A DNA stretch of 64,000 nt, taken from contig NZ_FNUJ01000001.1 in assembly GCF_900107925.1 (NCBI RefSeq), positions 558,001 through 622,000 of the forward strand, in the 5' to 3' direction. Every line of letters begins with the position of its first letter. Position 1 is the first letter of the stretch. The position numbers and the translations under genes are program-made. This DNA comes from Amycolatopsis pretoriensis (GTDB lineage: Bacteria; Actinomycetota; Actinomycetes; Mycobacteriales; Pseudonocardiaceae). This document shows positions 16,238 to 26,600 of the stretch, piece after piece. Under the pieces are notes generated by a model. It ran no database searches. It was not told where the DNA came from and saw only the letters and a list, made by a program, of their open reading frames with translations.

Positions 16238-17374
16238 ATGATCACCTCTCCGCACCGCCGGTGGCCCGCCGTCGTGGCCGTGACCGTCGGGATCTTCGCC
16301 ATCGTCACGACCGAGATCCTGCCGATCGGCCTGCTGAACCCGATCGCCGGCGACTTCGGCCTCGCGGCCGGGACGGCCGGCTGGACCATGACCGTCCCCG
16401 GGTTCGTCGCCGCCGTCGCCGCGCCGGTCGTCACCGTCGGCACCGGGCGGTTCGACCGGCGCACCATGCTGGCCGTGCTGATGCTGCTGCTCGCGGCCGC
16501 CGGGTTCCTCGCCGCCGCCGCGCCCACCTTCGCCGTGCTGCTCGCGGCCCGTTTCCTCGTCGGGCTGGTCATCGGCGGCTTCTGGTCGATCGGTTCGGGC
16601 CTGGCACCCCGGCTCGTCGGGCCGGCCGCAGCCGGCCGGGCGACGTCGGTGATCTTCGCCGCGGTGCCGCTCGGCTCGGTGCTGGGCGTGCCGCTGGGCA
16701 CCCTCGTCGGGCAGCTCGCCGGGTGGCGGACGGCCTTCCTCCTGGTCGGCCTGCTCAGTGTCGGCACCGCCGCCGCTCTCTGGCTCGTCACACCGCCTTT
16801 GCCCGCAACAGAAGTGACCCGTGCGACCGTCCTGAAAGGACTTCTCGGCAAGAGCGGAGTCCGAAGTGGACTCGTGGTGACCGTCCTCGTCGTCCTGGCC
16901 CACTTCGCCACCTACACCTACGTCACGCCGCTGCTGCGGGACGTCGTCCGCCTGGAGGTGCTCAGCGGCTACCTCCTCGTCTACGGCGCCGCCGGGATCG
17001 CGGGCACCTTCCTGGCGGGCGCGAACCGGCTGAACTTCACCACCGCGGCGATCCTCATCGCGTTCGCGACCGTCCTCCTGCCGCACGCCGGACCGATCGG
17101 CGCGCTCCTGCTGCTCGTCGTGTGGGGTGTCGGCTACGGGGCCGTCCCGGTCTGCTCCCAAACGTGGTTCGCCCGCGCGGCCCCCGACACCCCCGAGGCG
17201 GCGACCGTCGTGTTCACCGCGTCCTTCCAGGCGACGCTCTCCCTCGGCGCGCTGGCCGGCGGCTTCGTGGTCGACGCCGTCTCCGTCCCGGCCGTCATGG
17301 TCGCCGGGGCAGTGGTGGCGCTCGCCGCGGCGGCGGTCGTCACGGGTGTCCGCTCGAAAGAGGAGGTGAGGTGA
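16238..17374 (+). CDS. MFS exporter (AraJ/YdhP-like)
   Basis: A 378-residue transporter starting at ATG 16238 with about 12 membrane helices. The opening [38 protein letters not shown] and the conserved loop [16 protein letters not shown] fit the drug:H+ antiporter-1 group (AraJ, YdhP, sugar-efflux proteins), which export sugars or drugs. GGTCTACT lies just upstream of the ATG with no clear ribosome site, so the message may be leaderless. The MhpF-MhpE pair follows 62 bp downstream; whether they are co-transcribed is not clear. Confidence 0.88.
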   Translation: MITSPHRRWPAVVAVTVGIFAIVTTEILPIGLLNPIAGDFGLAAGTAGWTMTVPGFVAAVAAPVVTVGTGRFDRRTMLAVLMLLLAAAGFLAAAAPTFAVLLAARFLVGLVIGGFWSIGSGLAPRLVGPAAAGRATSVIFAAVPLGSVLGVPLGTLVGQLAGWRTAFLLVGLLSVGTAAALWLVTPPLPATEVTRATVLKGLLGKSGVRSGLVVTVLVVLAHFATYTYVTPLLRDVVRLEVLSGYLLVYGAAGIAGTFLAGANRLNFTTAAILIAFATVLLPHAGPIGALLLLVVWGVGYGAVPVCSQTWFARAAPDTPEAATVVFTASFQATLSLGALAGGFVVDAVSVPAVMVAGAVVALAAAAVVTGVRSKEEVR

Positions 17375-17436
17375 CGTTCCGTTGGCCGGAACACCAGGCT
17401 GTCCCGCCCACCCGGCCCGGTGCGACGGTCGAGGGC

Positions 17437-18336
17437 ATGGCACCCGTGAAAGCGGCGATCGTCGGCCCCGGCAACATCGGCACCGATTTGCTGGCGAAGC
17501 TGCGACGCAGTGAAGTGATCGAAGTCGGCTACATGGTCGGCGTGGTCGAGTCCGACGGGCTCCGGCGCGCCCGCGAGCAGGGAATCGAAGCGTCCGCCGA
17601 GGGCGTCGACTGGCTGCTGCGCCAGGAGGAGCTGCCGGAGCTGGTGTTCGAGGCGACGTCGGCGAAGGCGCACGCCGCCAACGCGCCGCGCTACGAAGCG
17701 GCCGGCATCCAGGCGATCGACCTCACCCCGGCGCACCTCGGCCCGATGGTGTGCCCGCCGGTGAACCTCGGCGCGCACCTCGACGCCCCGAACGTCTCGA
17801 TGATCACCTGCGGCGGCCAGGCCACGATCCCGATGGTGCACGCGGTTTCCCGGGTGACGCCGGTGCCGTACGCGGAGATCGTCGCGTCGGTGGCTTCGCG
17901 CGGCGCGGGGCCCGGCACGCGCGCCAACATCGACGAGTTCACGCGCACGACGTCCAGCGCCGTCGCCGAAGTCGGCGGTGCCGGGCGCGGTAAGGCGATC
18001 ATCATCCTCAACCCGGTCGAGCCGCCGATGATCATGCGCGACACCGTGTTCTGCGCGATCGGGCTCGACGCCGACCGCGACGCGATCACCGCGTCCATCC
18101 ACGAAATGGCCGAAGAAGTCCGGAAGTACGTGCCCGGCTACACGTTGCGCGCGGACCCGCAGTTCGACGACGCGCGCGAGGAGTGGGACGGCAACGCCCG
18201 CGTCGGGATCTTCCTCGAGGTCCGCGGCAACGGCGACTACCTGCCCGAGTACGCCGGCAACCTCGACATCATGACCGCCGCGGCCGCCCGCGTCGGCGAG
18301 CTCATGGCACGCGCGAAGCAGGAGGTGCCGGCGTGA
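17437..18336 (+). CDS. mhpF: Acetaldehyde dehydrogenase (acylating), MhpF/BphJ-like
   Basis: This 299-residue enzyme from ATG 17437 (GAGGG upstream) has the NAD loop [17 protein letters not shown] at 6-22, the catalytic-Cys segment [19 protein letters not shown] near 125-143, and [16 protein letters not shown]. It turns acetaldehyde, CoA and NAD into acetyl-CoA in meta-cleavage degradation of aromatics and works in a complex with the aldolase encoded next. The GTGA overlap of four bases with mhpE supports a complex made in equal amounts. The upstream dienoate hydratase (MhpD) and dioxygenase genes are not in this window. Confidence 0.95.
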   Translation: MAPVKAAIVGPGNIGTDLLAKLRRSEVIEVGYMVGVVESDGLRRAREQGIEASAEGVDWLLRQEELPELVFEATSAKAHAANAPRYEAAGIQAIDLTPAHLGPMVCPPVNLGAHLDAPNVSMITCGGQATIPMVHAVSRVTPVPYAEIVASVASRGAGPGTRANIDEFTRTTSSAVAEVGGAGRGKAIIILNPVEPPMIMRDTVFCAIGLDADRDAITASIHEMAEEVRKYVPGYTLRADPQFDDAREEWDGNARVGIFLEVRGNGDYLPEYAGNLDIMTAAAARVGELMARAKQEVPA

Positions 18337-19358
18337 CGCGCCCAGACCTGAAGCACGACGTCCGGATCGTCGACACGACGCTGCGCGACGGCAGCCACGC
18401 GATGGCCCACCGCTTCACCGAACAGCACGTCCGCGACACTGTGCGCGCGCTGGACCGCGCCGGCGTCGAGGTGATCGAAGTGACCCACGGCGACGGCCTC
18501 GGCGGCTCGTCGTTCACCTACGGCTTCTCCGCCGTCGACGAGCTGAAACTGATCTCGGCGGCCCGCGAAGAGGCGAAGCAAGCGAAGATCGCGGTGCTGC
18601 TCGTGCCGGGGATCGGGACGGCGGAAGACCTCCAGCGCGCGTTCGACGCGGGCGCCGAGATGGTCCGCGTGGCGACGCACTGCACGGAGGCCGACGTCTC
18701 GCCGCAGCACTTCGGGCTGGCGCGCGAGCTTGGCATGGAGACCGCCGGGTTCCTGATGATGGCGCACCGGACGCCACCGGAGGACCTCGCGAAGCAGGCG
18801 CGGATCATGGTCGACGCGGGCTGCCAGGCGGCGTACGTGACGGACTCGGCGGGCGCGCTGCTGATGCACGAGGCCCGCGCGCGGTTCGAGGCCCTGGTTG
18901 CGGAGGTCGGTGACACGGCGTGGGTCGGCTATCACGGGCACCAGAACCTTTCGCTCGGTGTCGCGAACTCCGTCCTGGCGTACGAAGCCGGGGTCCGCTA
19001 CATCGACGGGTCGCTCTGCGCGCTCGGCGCGGGCGCGGGGAACTCGCCGACCGAGGTGCTCGCGGCGGTGTTCGACCGCCTGGACATCGACACGGGCCTC
19101 GACGTCGGCGGGCTGCTCGACGCGGCCGAGGAGGTCGTCCGCCCGTACCTGAACCGCTGGCCGAAGATGGACCGCAACGCGATCGTCCAGGGCTGGGCCG
19201 GGGTGTATTCGAGCTTCCTGCTGCACGCCGAGCGCGCGGCGGAGCGGTACGGCGTGCCGGCGCAGGCGATCCTGCGCCGCTGTGGCGAACTCGCGCTCGT
19301 CGGCGGTCAGGAGGACATGATCATCGACGTGGCGGTGACGCTGGCCGCCGAAGGCTAA
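18333..19358 (+). CDS. mhpE: 4-hydroxy-2-oxovalerate aldolase, MhpE/BphI-like
   Basis: A 341-residue aldolase from GTG 18333, overlapping mhpF by four bases. The HMGL-type TIM barrel shows [16 protein letters not shown] near 13-29 (metal and catalytic Asp/Arg), [23 protein letters not shown], and [16 protein letters not shown] (metal His pair) near 195-210. It cleaves 4-hydroxy-2-oxopentanoate to pyruvate and acetaldehyde and passes the aldehyde through a tunnel to MhpF. The C-terminal communication domain is present, so the length is normal. Its stop overlaps the end of the iminopeptidase gene. Confidence 0.95.
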   Translation: MTRPDLKHDVRIVDTTLRDGSHAMAHRFTEQHVRDTVRALDRAGVEVIEVTHGDGLGGSSFTYGFSAVDELKLISAAREEAKQAKIAVLLVPGIGTAEDLQRAFDAGAEMVRVATHCTEADVSPQHFGLARELGMETAGFLMMAHRTPPEDLAKQARIMVDAGCQAAYVTDSAGALLMHEARARFEALVAEVGDTAWVGYHGHQNLSLGVANSVLAYEAGVRYIDGSLCALGAGAGNSPTEVLAAVFDRLDIDTGLDVGGLLDAAEEVVRPYLNRWPKMDRNAIVQGWAGVYSSFLLHAERAAERYGVPAQAILRRCGELALVGGQEDMIIDVAVTLAAEG

Positions 19359-20281
19359 GCCGCGAACCGGTCGAGCGCGGCGAGCTTCCAGTCGCGTTTG
19401 ACGTCGCTCGCGCGGTGCCCGGAGTGGTCGTCGACGAGCAGCCGCGCGCCCGGCCACGCCTCGGCGAGCTCGACCGCCGTGGTCACCGGGCAGCTGAGGT
19501 CGAGCCGGCCGTGGATCAGGACACCCGGGATGCCGGCGAGCCGGCCGGCATCCCGGATCACCGCGCCTTCCTCGAGCCAGCCCGCGTTCGCGTAGTAGTG
19601 CGTCGTGAGCCGGACGAACGCGCGGATCGTGTCGTCGACCGGCTCGTCCTGGACCGGGGGAGCGCCGGGTTCGAGCGACAGCACGACGTTCTCCCACCGC
19701 CACCACGCGGCGGCCGCCCGGTCGCGGACCGCCGGATCGGGGTCGGCCATCAGCCGCGCGTACGCGGCGACGTCGTCCTCGGCGCCCAAGCTGAACCGCG
19801 CCCACTCCTCGGGGAAGAACCGGCGCACCCCGCGGTAGAGCCAGTCGATCTCCGACCGGCGCGTGGTGCTGATCGCGCTCACGACGATCTCGGTGACCCG
19901 CTCCGGGAAGCGCTCGGCGTACACCAGCGCGAGCGTCGTGCCCCACGAGCCGCCGGTCACCATCCAGCGCTCGATGCCGAGGTGCTCGCGCAGCTTCTCC
20001 AGATCGGCCACCAGGTGCTCGGTCGTGTTGGCGTGCACCGAGGTCGTCGCGTGCGGCGTGCTCCGGCCGCAGCCGCGCTGGTCGAGCAGGACGACCCGGT
20101 AGCGGGCGGGGTCGAAGGCCCGCGGCATGCCGGGCGCGCTGCCCTGGCCCGGCCCGCCGTGCAGGACGACCGCGGGCTTGCCGGCCGGGTTCCCGTAGGT
20201 CTCCCAGTGGACGCGGTGGCCGTCGCCGACGTCGAGGAGCCCGTGGTCGTAGGGCTCGGTCAACGGGTACAGCTCCGCCAT
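19355..20281 (-). CDS. pip: Proline iminopeptidase
   Basis: A 308-residue alpha/beta hydrolase of peptidase family S33 from ATG 20281. It opens LYPLTEPYDHGLLDVGDGHRVHWE and has HGGPGQGSAPGMPRAFDP (oxyanion region), DQRGCGRSTPH, the nucleophile elbow GGSWGTTLAL (Ser near 109), a GRLDLSCPV segment with the acid, and the catalytic His in DDHSGHRASD near 292. It removes N-terminal Pro from peptides in the cytoplasm. It is tail to tail with mhpE and not linked to it by function. Confidence 0.93.
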   Translation of the reverse strand: MAELYPLTEPYDHGLLDVGDGHRVHWETYGNPAGKPAVVLHGGPGQGSAPGMPRAFDPARYRVVLLDQRGCGRSTPHATTSVHANTTEHLVADLEKLREHLGIERWMVTGGSWGTTLALVYAERFPERVTEIVVSAISTTRRSEIDWLYRGVRRFFPEEWARFSLGAEDDVAAYARLMADPDPAVRDRAAAAWWRWENVVLSLEPGAPPVQDEPVDDTIRAFVRLTTHYYANAGWLEEGAVIRDAGRLAGIPGVLIHGRLDLSCPVTTAVELAEAWPGARLLVDDHSGHRASDVKRDWKLAALDRFAA

Positions 20282-20389
20282 CTCCGGTGTCCTCTTTCGG
20301 TCGACGTCCGGTCTTGACCGGTCCGCGGCGGGTTTCCGGCCGCCAGAATCGGTCCCGGTGATCATTCCACTTCCACTGAGGGGACTTCG

Positions 20390-21409
20390 ATGAAACGCAG
20401 GATCTTCGCCGCGGCCGTGGCCTGCGCGGCCACGTTCGCGGGACTGCTCGGCGCCGCTCCGGCGGCGCAGGCGGCGACGTCGGTGACGTTCACCCCGCGC
20501 ACGGTGACCTCGCCGCACGAGACCCAGTACGTCGCGGCGCTGGGCTCGGTGCAACTGTCGATGACGGCGAACCAGACCGCGTACGTCTACTCGACGTTGC
20601 GCGCGAACAACGCGTCCAACACGACGCTGATCGACAACGAGGTCCGCTGTTCGAGCACGAGCGGCTGGACGAAGAACGAGGTGCTCGGGCAGAACGTCAT
20701 CATCGCGAGCGCCACCGGCACCCCGGCGTCGTTGCGGGACATCAACATCACGACGCGGTTCCTGGTCCACCCGGGCGCGGCGGGCACCGTGACGTGCACG
20801 ACGTACCTGCGCAGCGCGAACCTCGGGCTGGGCAACTCGACCGTGCGCCTGGCGAGCGGTGAGCTGAAGTTCGCGGACACCAGCGTCGCGAACACGACGG
20901 CCGGCACGCCGCCGCAGGCCGACGACGGTGACACGCCTCCCGGTCGCGTGATCGGCCTCAGCTCCGCGGCCCCGACGGTCCGCGAGCCGGCCACCGGCAT
21001 CTTCGAGATGGCGCCGGTGACCGGGCTGAGCGTGTTCGGCGACATGGAGCTGATGGCGTGCTACCCGGAGCCGAAGGGCGGCTGCCCGGTCAACAGCATG
21101 ACCGCCCGGGTGACGCTGTTCGTCAACCAGTGGAAGGCCGACGGCACGCTGTGCAAGTCGGACGCCTCGTCGAGCGTGACGGCGCTGGTCCGCCGCGACG
21201 TCCACCACTACGTGGTCCCGCTCAACACCCGCTTCACGGCGGCGACGGGCAACGGCTGCGTGCCCAAGTTCAATTTCTACGTGAAGACCGACTGGGTGAG
21301 CGGGTCGACGGGTGCGGTCCAGATGGCGTCGGGCGGTCTGCCGGACGCGGCCGGTTCGACGGCGAAGCACTACGACGCGATGAGCCACGCCTTCGCGGTC
21401 GCTTACTGA
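20390..21409 (+). CDS. Secreted protein of unknown function
   Basis: This 339-residue protein from ATG 20390 has a clear Sec signal peptide (KRRIFAAAVACAATFAGLLGAAPAAQAA, cleavage near 29). The mature part is Thr/Ser/Val-rich, beta-type, with Cys pairs (VRCSSTSG ... TVTCTTY, MACYPEPKGGCPVN, LCKSD ... GNGCVPK) that suggest disulfides. No catalytic motif is seen. It forms a single-gene unit ending in a strong hairpin at 21416-21442. I do not recognise the family. Confidence 0.75.
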   Translation: MKRRIFAAAVACAATFAGLLGAAPAAQAATSVTFTPRTVTSPHETQYVAALGSVQLSMTANQTAYVYSTLRANNASNTTLIDNEVRCSSTSGWTKNEVLGQNVIIASATGTPASLRDINITTRFLVHPGAAGTVTCTTYLRSANLGLGNSTVRLASGELKFADTSVANTTAGTPPQADDGDTPPGRVIGLSSAAPTVREPATGIFEMAPVTGLSVFGDMELMACYPEPKGGCPVNSMTARVTLFVNQWKADGTLCKSDASSSVTALVRRDVHHYVVPLNTRFTAATGNGCVPKFNFYVKTDWVSGSTGAVQMASGGLPDAAGSTAKHYDAMSHAFAVAY

Positions 21410-21415
21410 AGTCCG

Positions 21416-21442
21416 GGGGCGCGCCGGTTTCCGGCGCGCCCC
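21416..21442. terminator. Bidirectional hairpin terminator
   Basis: A perfect 12-bp stem, GGGGCGCGCCGG (21416-21427) and CCGGCGCGCCCC (21431-21442), closes a TTT loop between two convergent genes, 6 bp after one stop and 8 bp from the other. TTTCGGGG follows on the plus strand. Confidence 0.85.
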
Positions 21443-21450
21443 TTTCGGGG

Positions 21451-22968
21451 TCAGGCGGGTTCGCCGAACCAGCGGTGCAGTGAATCGGCCAGGCCGGTCG
21501 TCGTGCCGTCTTCGCGGGCCCAGGCGATGTAGCCGTCCGGCCGGATCAGCACACCGGTGAGAGCCGGCTCGTTGACGCACTTCGCCGTCAACGTCGTCAC
21601 GTGGCCGACCCAGCCGCTCGCGGTTTCGCGCAGTTCGGCGTTCTCGGCGAGGTCGAGCAGGAACGCCTTGCCGTCCTGGAGGTGCTCGCCGAGCCGGGTG
21701 CCGTCGGCGAACGCGAAGTCGGGCGCGCCGCGGCCGGTGAGGTCGTGCTCGCCGTCGATCGGGTACCGGTGCAGGACCCCGGAGAGCTTCTTGGCCAGGT
21801 AGGTCGCGCCGTCGTCGGTGAGCAGCAGGTCGGTGACGACCTGGCGCAGCGCCTTCGTCCGGACGTCGCTGCGCATCAGCGCGACCTGCGCGCGGGTCCA
21901 CTCGAGGACCCACTCGCCGATCGGGTGCCGCTCGGTCGTGTAGGTGTCGAGCAGGCCGTCCGGCGCGGTGCCGTGGATGGTCGCGGCGAGTTTCCAGCCG
22001 AGGTTGACGGCGTCGCCGATGCCGAGGTTGAGCCCCTGCCCGCCAAAGGGGGAGTGGACGTGCGCGGCGTCGCCGGCCAGCAGCACGCGGCCCTGGCGGT
22101 AGGTGGTCGCCTGCCGCGCGTTGTCGGTGAAACGCGTCGCGCTGTGGATCTTCTTGACCCGGATGTCCGCGCCGGACACGCGCCGGAAGCTGTCTTCGAG
22201 CTCTTCGGCGGTGATCGGGGTGGTCCGGTCCGCGGGCGGCCCGTCGAACTCGACGGTCAGCATCCGGCCGGGCATCGGCCCGTGGACGTAGAGCCCGCCG
22301 TTGCCGTGCTGCCAGCCGGCGGGGAGCGCCTCGGCGCCGGTCAGCTCGGCGAGCGCCTGCCGCCCGGTGATGGCGGGGTCGGTCCCGGGGAACTCGAACC
22401 CGGCGTGCTTGCGGACGAAGCTGCGGCCGCCATCGGCCCCGACGAGCCACCCGGCGCCGACCTCGGTCCCGTCGTCGAGCCGCACGGTGACGCCGTCGTC
22501 GCCGGCGTCGAACCCGACGACCTCGACCCCGCGCCGGATCTCGGCCCCGAGCTCGAGGGCGCGAGCGGCGAGGACCGCTTCGACGGCCTGCTGCTGGATC
22601 ACCACGACGCGGGCGGCGGGCCCGACCTCCCGGAAGGCGGGGTCGTCGAAGTGCACCCCCCGCGAAGCGACCATGATCCCGGCGAAGTGCCCGACCGGGA
22701 TCGCGGGGTTCGGCCCGCCGCCGCCGCGTGACTTCATGAACGCCTCGATCTGCTTGGCGTTCTGCCGCACGATCTCGTCCACCGCGGGCAGCAGGCCACG
22801 GCGGTAGAAGGCTTCGGCGGTCGTGAGGTTGACCGACCCGGCCTTGATGGTCAGGTCGGGCTCGCTCAGCCGCTCGACGACCAGCACGTCCACGTTCTTC
22901 AGCCGGAGTTCGCAGGCCAGCATCAACCCGACCGGTCCGCCCCCGGAGATCACCACATCCCTGTTCAT
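21451..22968 (-). CDS. FAD-dependent aromatic monooxygenase
   Basis: A 505-residue flavin hydroxylase from ATG 22968. Motifs are GGGPVGLMLACEL at 9-21 (FAD), the DG motif GADGGRSFVRKHAGF near 177-191, and GDAAHVHSPFGGQGLNLGIGDAVNLGWKLA near 307-336. A thioredoxin-like C-terminal domain (about 400-505) ends in HRWFGEPA. This is the PHBH/phenol hydroxylase-like class acting on phenols or polyketides, and is often used for rifampicin-type antibiotic modification. The substrate is not determined. It is divergent from a TetR gene, which probably represses it. Confidence 0.92.
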   Translation of the reverse strand: MNRDVVISGGGPVGLMLACELRLKNVDVLVVERLSEPDLTIKAGSVNLTTAEAFYRRGLLPAVDEIVRQNAKQIEAFMKSRGGGGPNPAIPVGHFAGIMVASRGVHFDDPAFREVGPAARVVVIQQQAVEAVLAARALELGAEIRRGVEVVGFDAGDDGVTVRLDDGTEVGAGWLVGADGGRSFVRKHAGFEFPGTDPAITGRQALAELTGAEALPAGWQHGNGGLYVHGPMPGRMLTVEFDGPPADRTTPITAEELEDSFRRVSGADIRVKKIHSATRFTDNARQATTYRQGRVLLAGDAAHVHSPFGGQGLNLGIGDAVNLGWKLAATIHGTAPDGLLDTYTTERHPIGEWVLEWTRAQVALMRSDVRTKALRQVVTDLLLTDDGATYLAKKLSGVLHRYPIDGEHDLTGRGAPDFAFADGTRLGEHLQDGKAFLLDLAENAELRETASGWVGHVTTLTAKCVNEPALTGVLIRPDGYIAWAREDGTTTGLADSLHRWFGEPA

Positions 22969-22986
22969 GCCTCCGATGATGTCGCG

Positions 22987-23025
22987 AAACTTTTACCGAG
23001 TCAAACTTTGTGTCCGGTCTATACT
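22987..23025. promoter_or_regulatory. Promoter/operator between monooxygenase and TetR genes
   Basis: AAACTTTT (22987-22994) and CAAACTTTG (23002-23010) repeat AAACTTT 16 bp apart, and TATACT (23020-23025) is a good -10 box for the tetR gene, 8 bp before its ATG. The AT-rich island in GC-rich DNA, between divergent genes, is the likely TetR binding site. Confidence 0.55.
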
Positions 23026-23033
23026 CTCGGCTC

Positions 23034-23669
23034 ATGGCGGATCACGGACTGCGCGAGCGCAAGAAGCGGGCCACGCGCGAGCTGATCTCGAACGTGGCCA
23101 CGGGCCTGTTCATCCAGCGCGGCTTCGAAGAGGTGACGGTGGCCGAGATAGCCGAGGCGGCGGGCGTCTCGAAGATGACGGTGTTCAACTACTTCCCGCG
23201 CAAGGAGGACCTGTTCCTCGACCGCCACGCGGACCGGCTGGCAGAGCTGGTCGACGTGGTCCGGTCCCGCCCGGAGGGGGTATCACCGGCGACGGCGTTG
23301 CGTGCGCATCAGCACGCACTGCTGGCTTCGGGCCATCCCCTGTCGGGGGCGATCACGGGTGGGCCGGGGTTCTGGTGGGTGCTGACATCGAGCCCGGCGT
23401 TGATGGCGCGGTGGTACGAGCAGGAGCGAGAGATCGCGGCGGCGTTCGCGGAGGTGTTCGTCGCGGAGACGGGCGAGGTGTTCCGGTCCCGGATGGCGGC
23501 GGGCCTGCTGACGACGGCGATCACGACGGTGTTTTCGCACGCGATGGGGCGGATCGTGGCGGGGGAGGACGCGGATTTGGTGCGTCGGGAGCAGGTCGCG
23601 GCGATCGATCAGGCTTTTGACCTGGTGGAACGCGGAGTGGGCGACTTCCCGGCTGTCGGGGGGCTCTGA
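23034..23669 (+). CDS. TetR-family repressor
   Basis: This 211-residue regulator from ATG 23034 has the N-terminal helix-turn-helix (VTVAEIAEAAGVSKMTVFNYFPRKEDL) at about 28-58 and an all-helical ligand domain after it. The divergent flavin monooxygenase is the probable target; release would follow binding of its phenolic or antibiotic substrate. A TATACT -10 box is 8 bp before the start, so the leader is very short. It ends 22 bp from the convergent NACHT gene. Confidence 0.93.
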   Translation: MADHGLRERKKRATRELISNVATGLFIQRGFEEVTVAEIAEAAGVSKMTVFNYFPRKEDLFLDRHADRLAELVDVVRSRPEGVSPATALRAHQHALLASGHPLSGAITGGPGFWWVLTSSPALMARWYEQEREIAAAFAEVFVAETGEVFRSRMAAGLLTTAITTVFSHAMGRIVAGEDADLVRREQVAAIDQAFDLVERGVGDFPAVGGL

Positions 23670-23691
23670 CGCCGGTGCCGCCCGAGGCGGG

Positions 23692-26600
23692 TCAAGCGAT
23701 CGCGGGGCCGGGGTGCGCCGTGTCTCCCATGGCCCTTCGCATGTTCGCCTCCAGTTCGTCACAACGTTGGTACAGGATGTCGCGGAATCGCGACGAAGGC
23801 AGTAGATCGCCGAGCTGGAACAAGAACTCCAGACGTGCGGCCGGGCTCAACTCGGCCTGCTCGGCGAGCTTCACCAGCAGGTGGTCGAGGAGAACGCGCT
23901 GTGCCCAGCTGTGCGCCTTGAGGGTGCTGAACACCGCGGCCAGGGCTGCGACGAGGTCCGGCGAGACCTTCTTCTCCGAGATGAGCGAATTCACCCGCTG
24001 GCGGCACTCCCTCAAGGACCTGATGACCAGAAGGTCCCGGCTGACGATGAACACGAACAACAAGACGATGAGCGCGAGAGACGCGGTCATGACCGGCAGC
24101 GGCAAGCTGGCGACGGCCGGGCCCGGTGCCGTGTCCAGGTCGCCGGCGATGACCTGACTTGTGACGCCGGCCAGGAACAATCCGGTGATCACTCCGATGA
24201 CGTACGGTTCCATTCCCTGGGGCGCGATTTCCGTTGCTCGTGAATCCTTCCCCCAGCGTTCGAGTCCTAATGCCAAGGCGCCGCCCAAGGCGAGGCCGGC
24301 GACCTTCAGTAGCACTTCGTCGGGGATGTTGAACACGAGAAACCAGCACATCAGGGAAATGGGCGTGGCGACGAGGAACCGTTGCAGCCAGGGCCGGTGC
24401 CGGGTGAGCAGGTAAGCGATGATCGCGGCCATGGCACTCACGTTGAACAGGCACTGCAGGCATTGCACGCTCATGGAGTAGTGGAGGTCGAACATGAGGA
24501 ACTTGCCGACGACCAGGGCCAGCACCGCCAAGGCCGTCACCGCACCGAATCCGATGGCGGCGAACAGGAAGTAGAGAGGGACGAGCCAGCGCATCTCCGG
24601 GAAGCGGAACGCCAGCGCGAGGACGCTCCTGGCGTTGGAGAAGATGCGTCCGGCGAGCAGGAAGCGGGTGAACTCCTTGGTCGCTCCCCAGAAAGTCGGC
24701 CGGAACCGCAAGGAGCCGGCGCTGCGGATGAAGAACGCTTTCTCGGAGATCCAGGCGCTTCGATCCTTTTCGGCGGTTTCGAGCAATGACATGGCGTCTC
24801 GGGACGGGTCCTCGGTCATCGCGTCGAGGATCTTCATCTTGCCGGAAGGATTTTGAGTGGCAAAGGCAGAGATCAGCTCGTTGCGCGTTTCCGCGAGCAG
24901 TGCGGAGTTCTTGGTGGCATCGCTGCTGAGCAGGCACTCGTGCGCCAGTGTCCGAGTGTCCATCTTGATGGCGGCTTCGATGTAAGGGAGTTCGTTCCGG
25001 TACCTGGCGCCGCTCTCCAGCAGGCGGCGGACGAACGGTTCGGGGTCCGGATCCACCGATGCGATCATCAGGATGGTTTCCCGCCACCAGATGTTGAAGA
25101 AGAAATCGGGAGGAAGGTCCGCGTTGCCGAGATGCAGCTGCTCGGCGAGGTAGATGGCGCAAAAGTACTCTTGGAACCGGTGGTGGGCGAACCGGATCGT
25201 GTCGCTGTCGAGGTCGTGCTCCAGCAGGCCGCTTCGGGTACCCAGTCTGAGCACGGAGTTCGGGCCTACCTCGTCGGCGAAGCTCGCCCGGCCCGGGCCT
25301 GCCTTGAGGCTGAGCGTCCGGCTCATCGTCTCCAGGGACATGGTCGCGGCCAGCCGGCTGTGGAACTCGATGACCTCTTCGACCGAGGTGAGTGTCTTCT
25401 GTCCGGTGCGCCTCGACACCTCTCGAGTCATGACCCGGTCGACGACGAAGGAGAACAGCTGGGACTTGTCGGCCGGGATTCGATGGTTCGCCCTGATGTA
25501 GCCGCAGATGAGATTGAGGTAGAACGGCACCTTGGCGAGCTGGAGCAAAGAGGGGTTCTGCCAGATTTGGCCGCTGACGGCGTGCAGCTCGGGCTGCCCG
25601 CCGAAGGTGAGCTTGGTGAACTTCTTGACTCGGCGCAAGTCGAACGGCTTGATCAGGATCTGCTGGAACCCCAGCCGGTAGTCGTAGTCGAGCTCCCGGC
25701 AGGAGAGGTAGAACCTGGTGCCGGGCCACGACCGGACGAACCGTTCCACCTCCAGCGCGCGGGCCACGTATTCGTCGGCGGCGCGGGGCATTTCGTCGAG
25801 TCCGTCCAGGATGAAGACGCACCTGCCTTCGCGCAGCAGGGTTTCCCACTTCGAGTCGGACAGCCAGCTCCGGTACCCGGTCGCGAACTGGCTCCGGAGG
25901 AAGTCTTCGAACGATTCCACCTGTTCGGGTGTTCGCCAGCCGGTGTAGTAGGCCAAGTTGACCAAGATCGGTGTGCTGGGCCCGTTCTTGAGCCGGCTCC
26001 TGGCCTGGTCGGCCGCGAGGCGTCGCAACGTCACGGTCTTGCCGGCGCCCGGTGCCGCGAGGACCACGGTCGCGCTGTCGGTCGCCCGCCGGGCCGCGTG
26101 CGCGAAGGAGCGGTAGCTGACGCCGCGGGAGTTCTCCACCTTCTCCGCGTTGGGGAGGTTCTCGAAGTCGCTGCTTTCGACACCCAGCTTCAGCTTCTGC
26201 ACGAGGTAGTACGAAGGTCGGATCCGATCAAGGTGGTCGTTGCTGACGATCTCGGCCTCGGGGTCGACGAAGAGATCGTCCTTCCAGCTGCTCCGAGCGT
26301 TGAGGTTGTCGACCTCGGCGATGACTCCCTTGAGGTACGCGGCCTCCTGCGGATCGAGGTTCGGGGAGGACGCCATGGAGAGGGTGCGCCGGCCGACCAT
26401 GAACACGGAGACCACCACGCCGACGACAGCGACCAGGACGAGGATCCAGCCGTACCGGGTGTTCAGCGTCGCGGAGATGAACGCTTTGACCCTGTTCAGC
26501 AGGTCCGTCACCTGCTGTTCGCTGAAAACGGTCAGGAAGATCGTCAAGACGACCGACGCGGCCAGTGCCACCAGCGTGGTCAGGCGCTTCTTGCTCGCCA

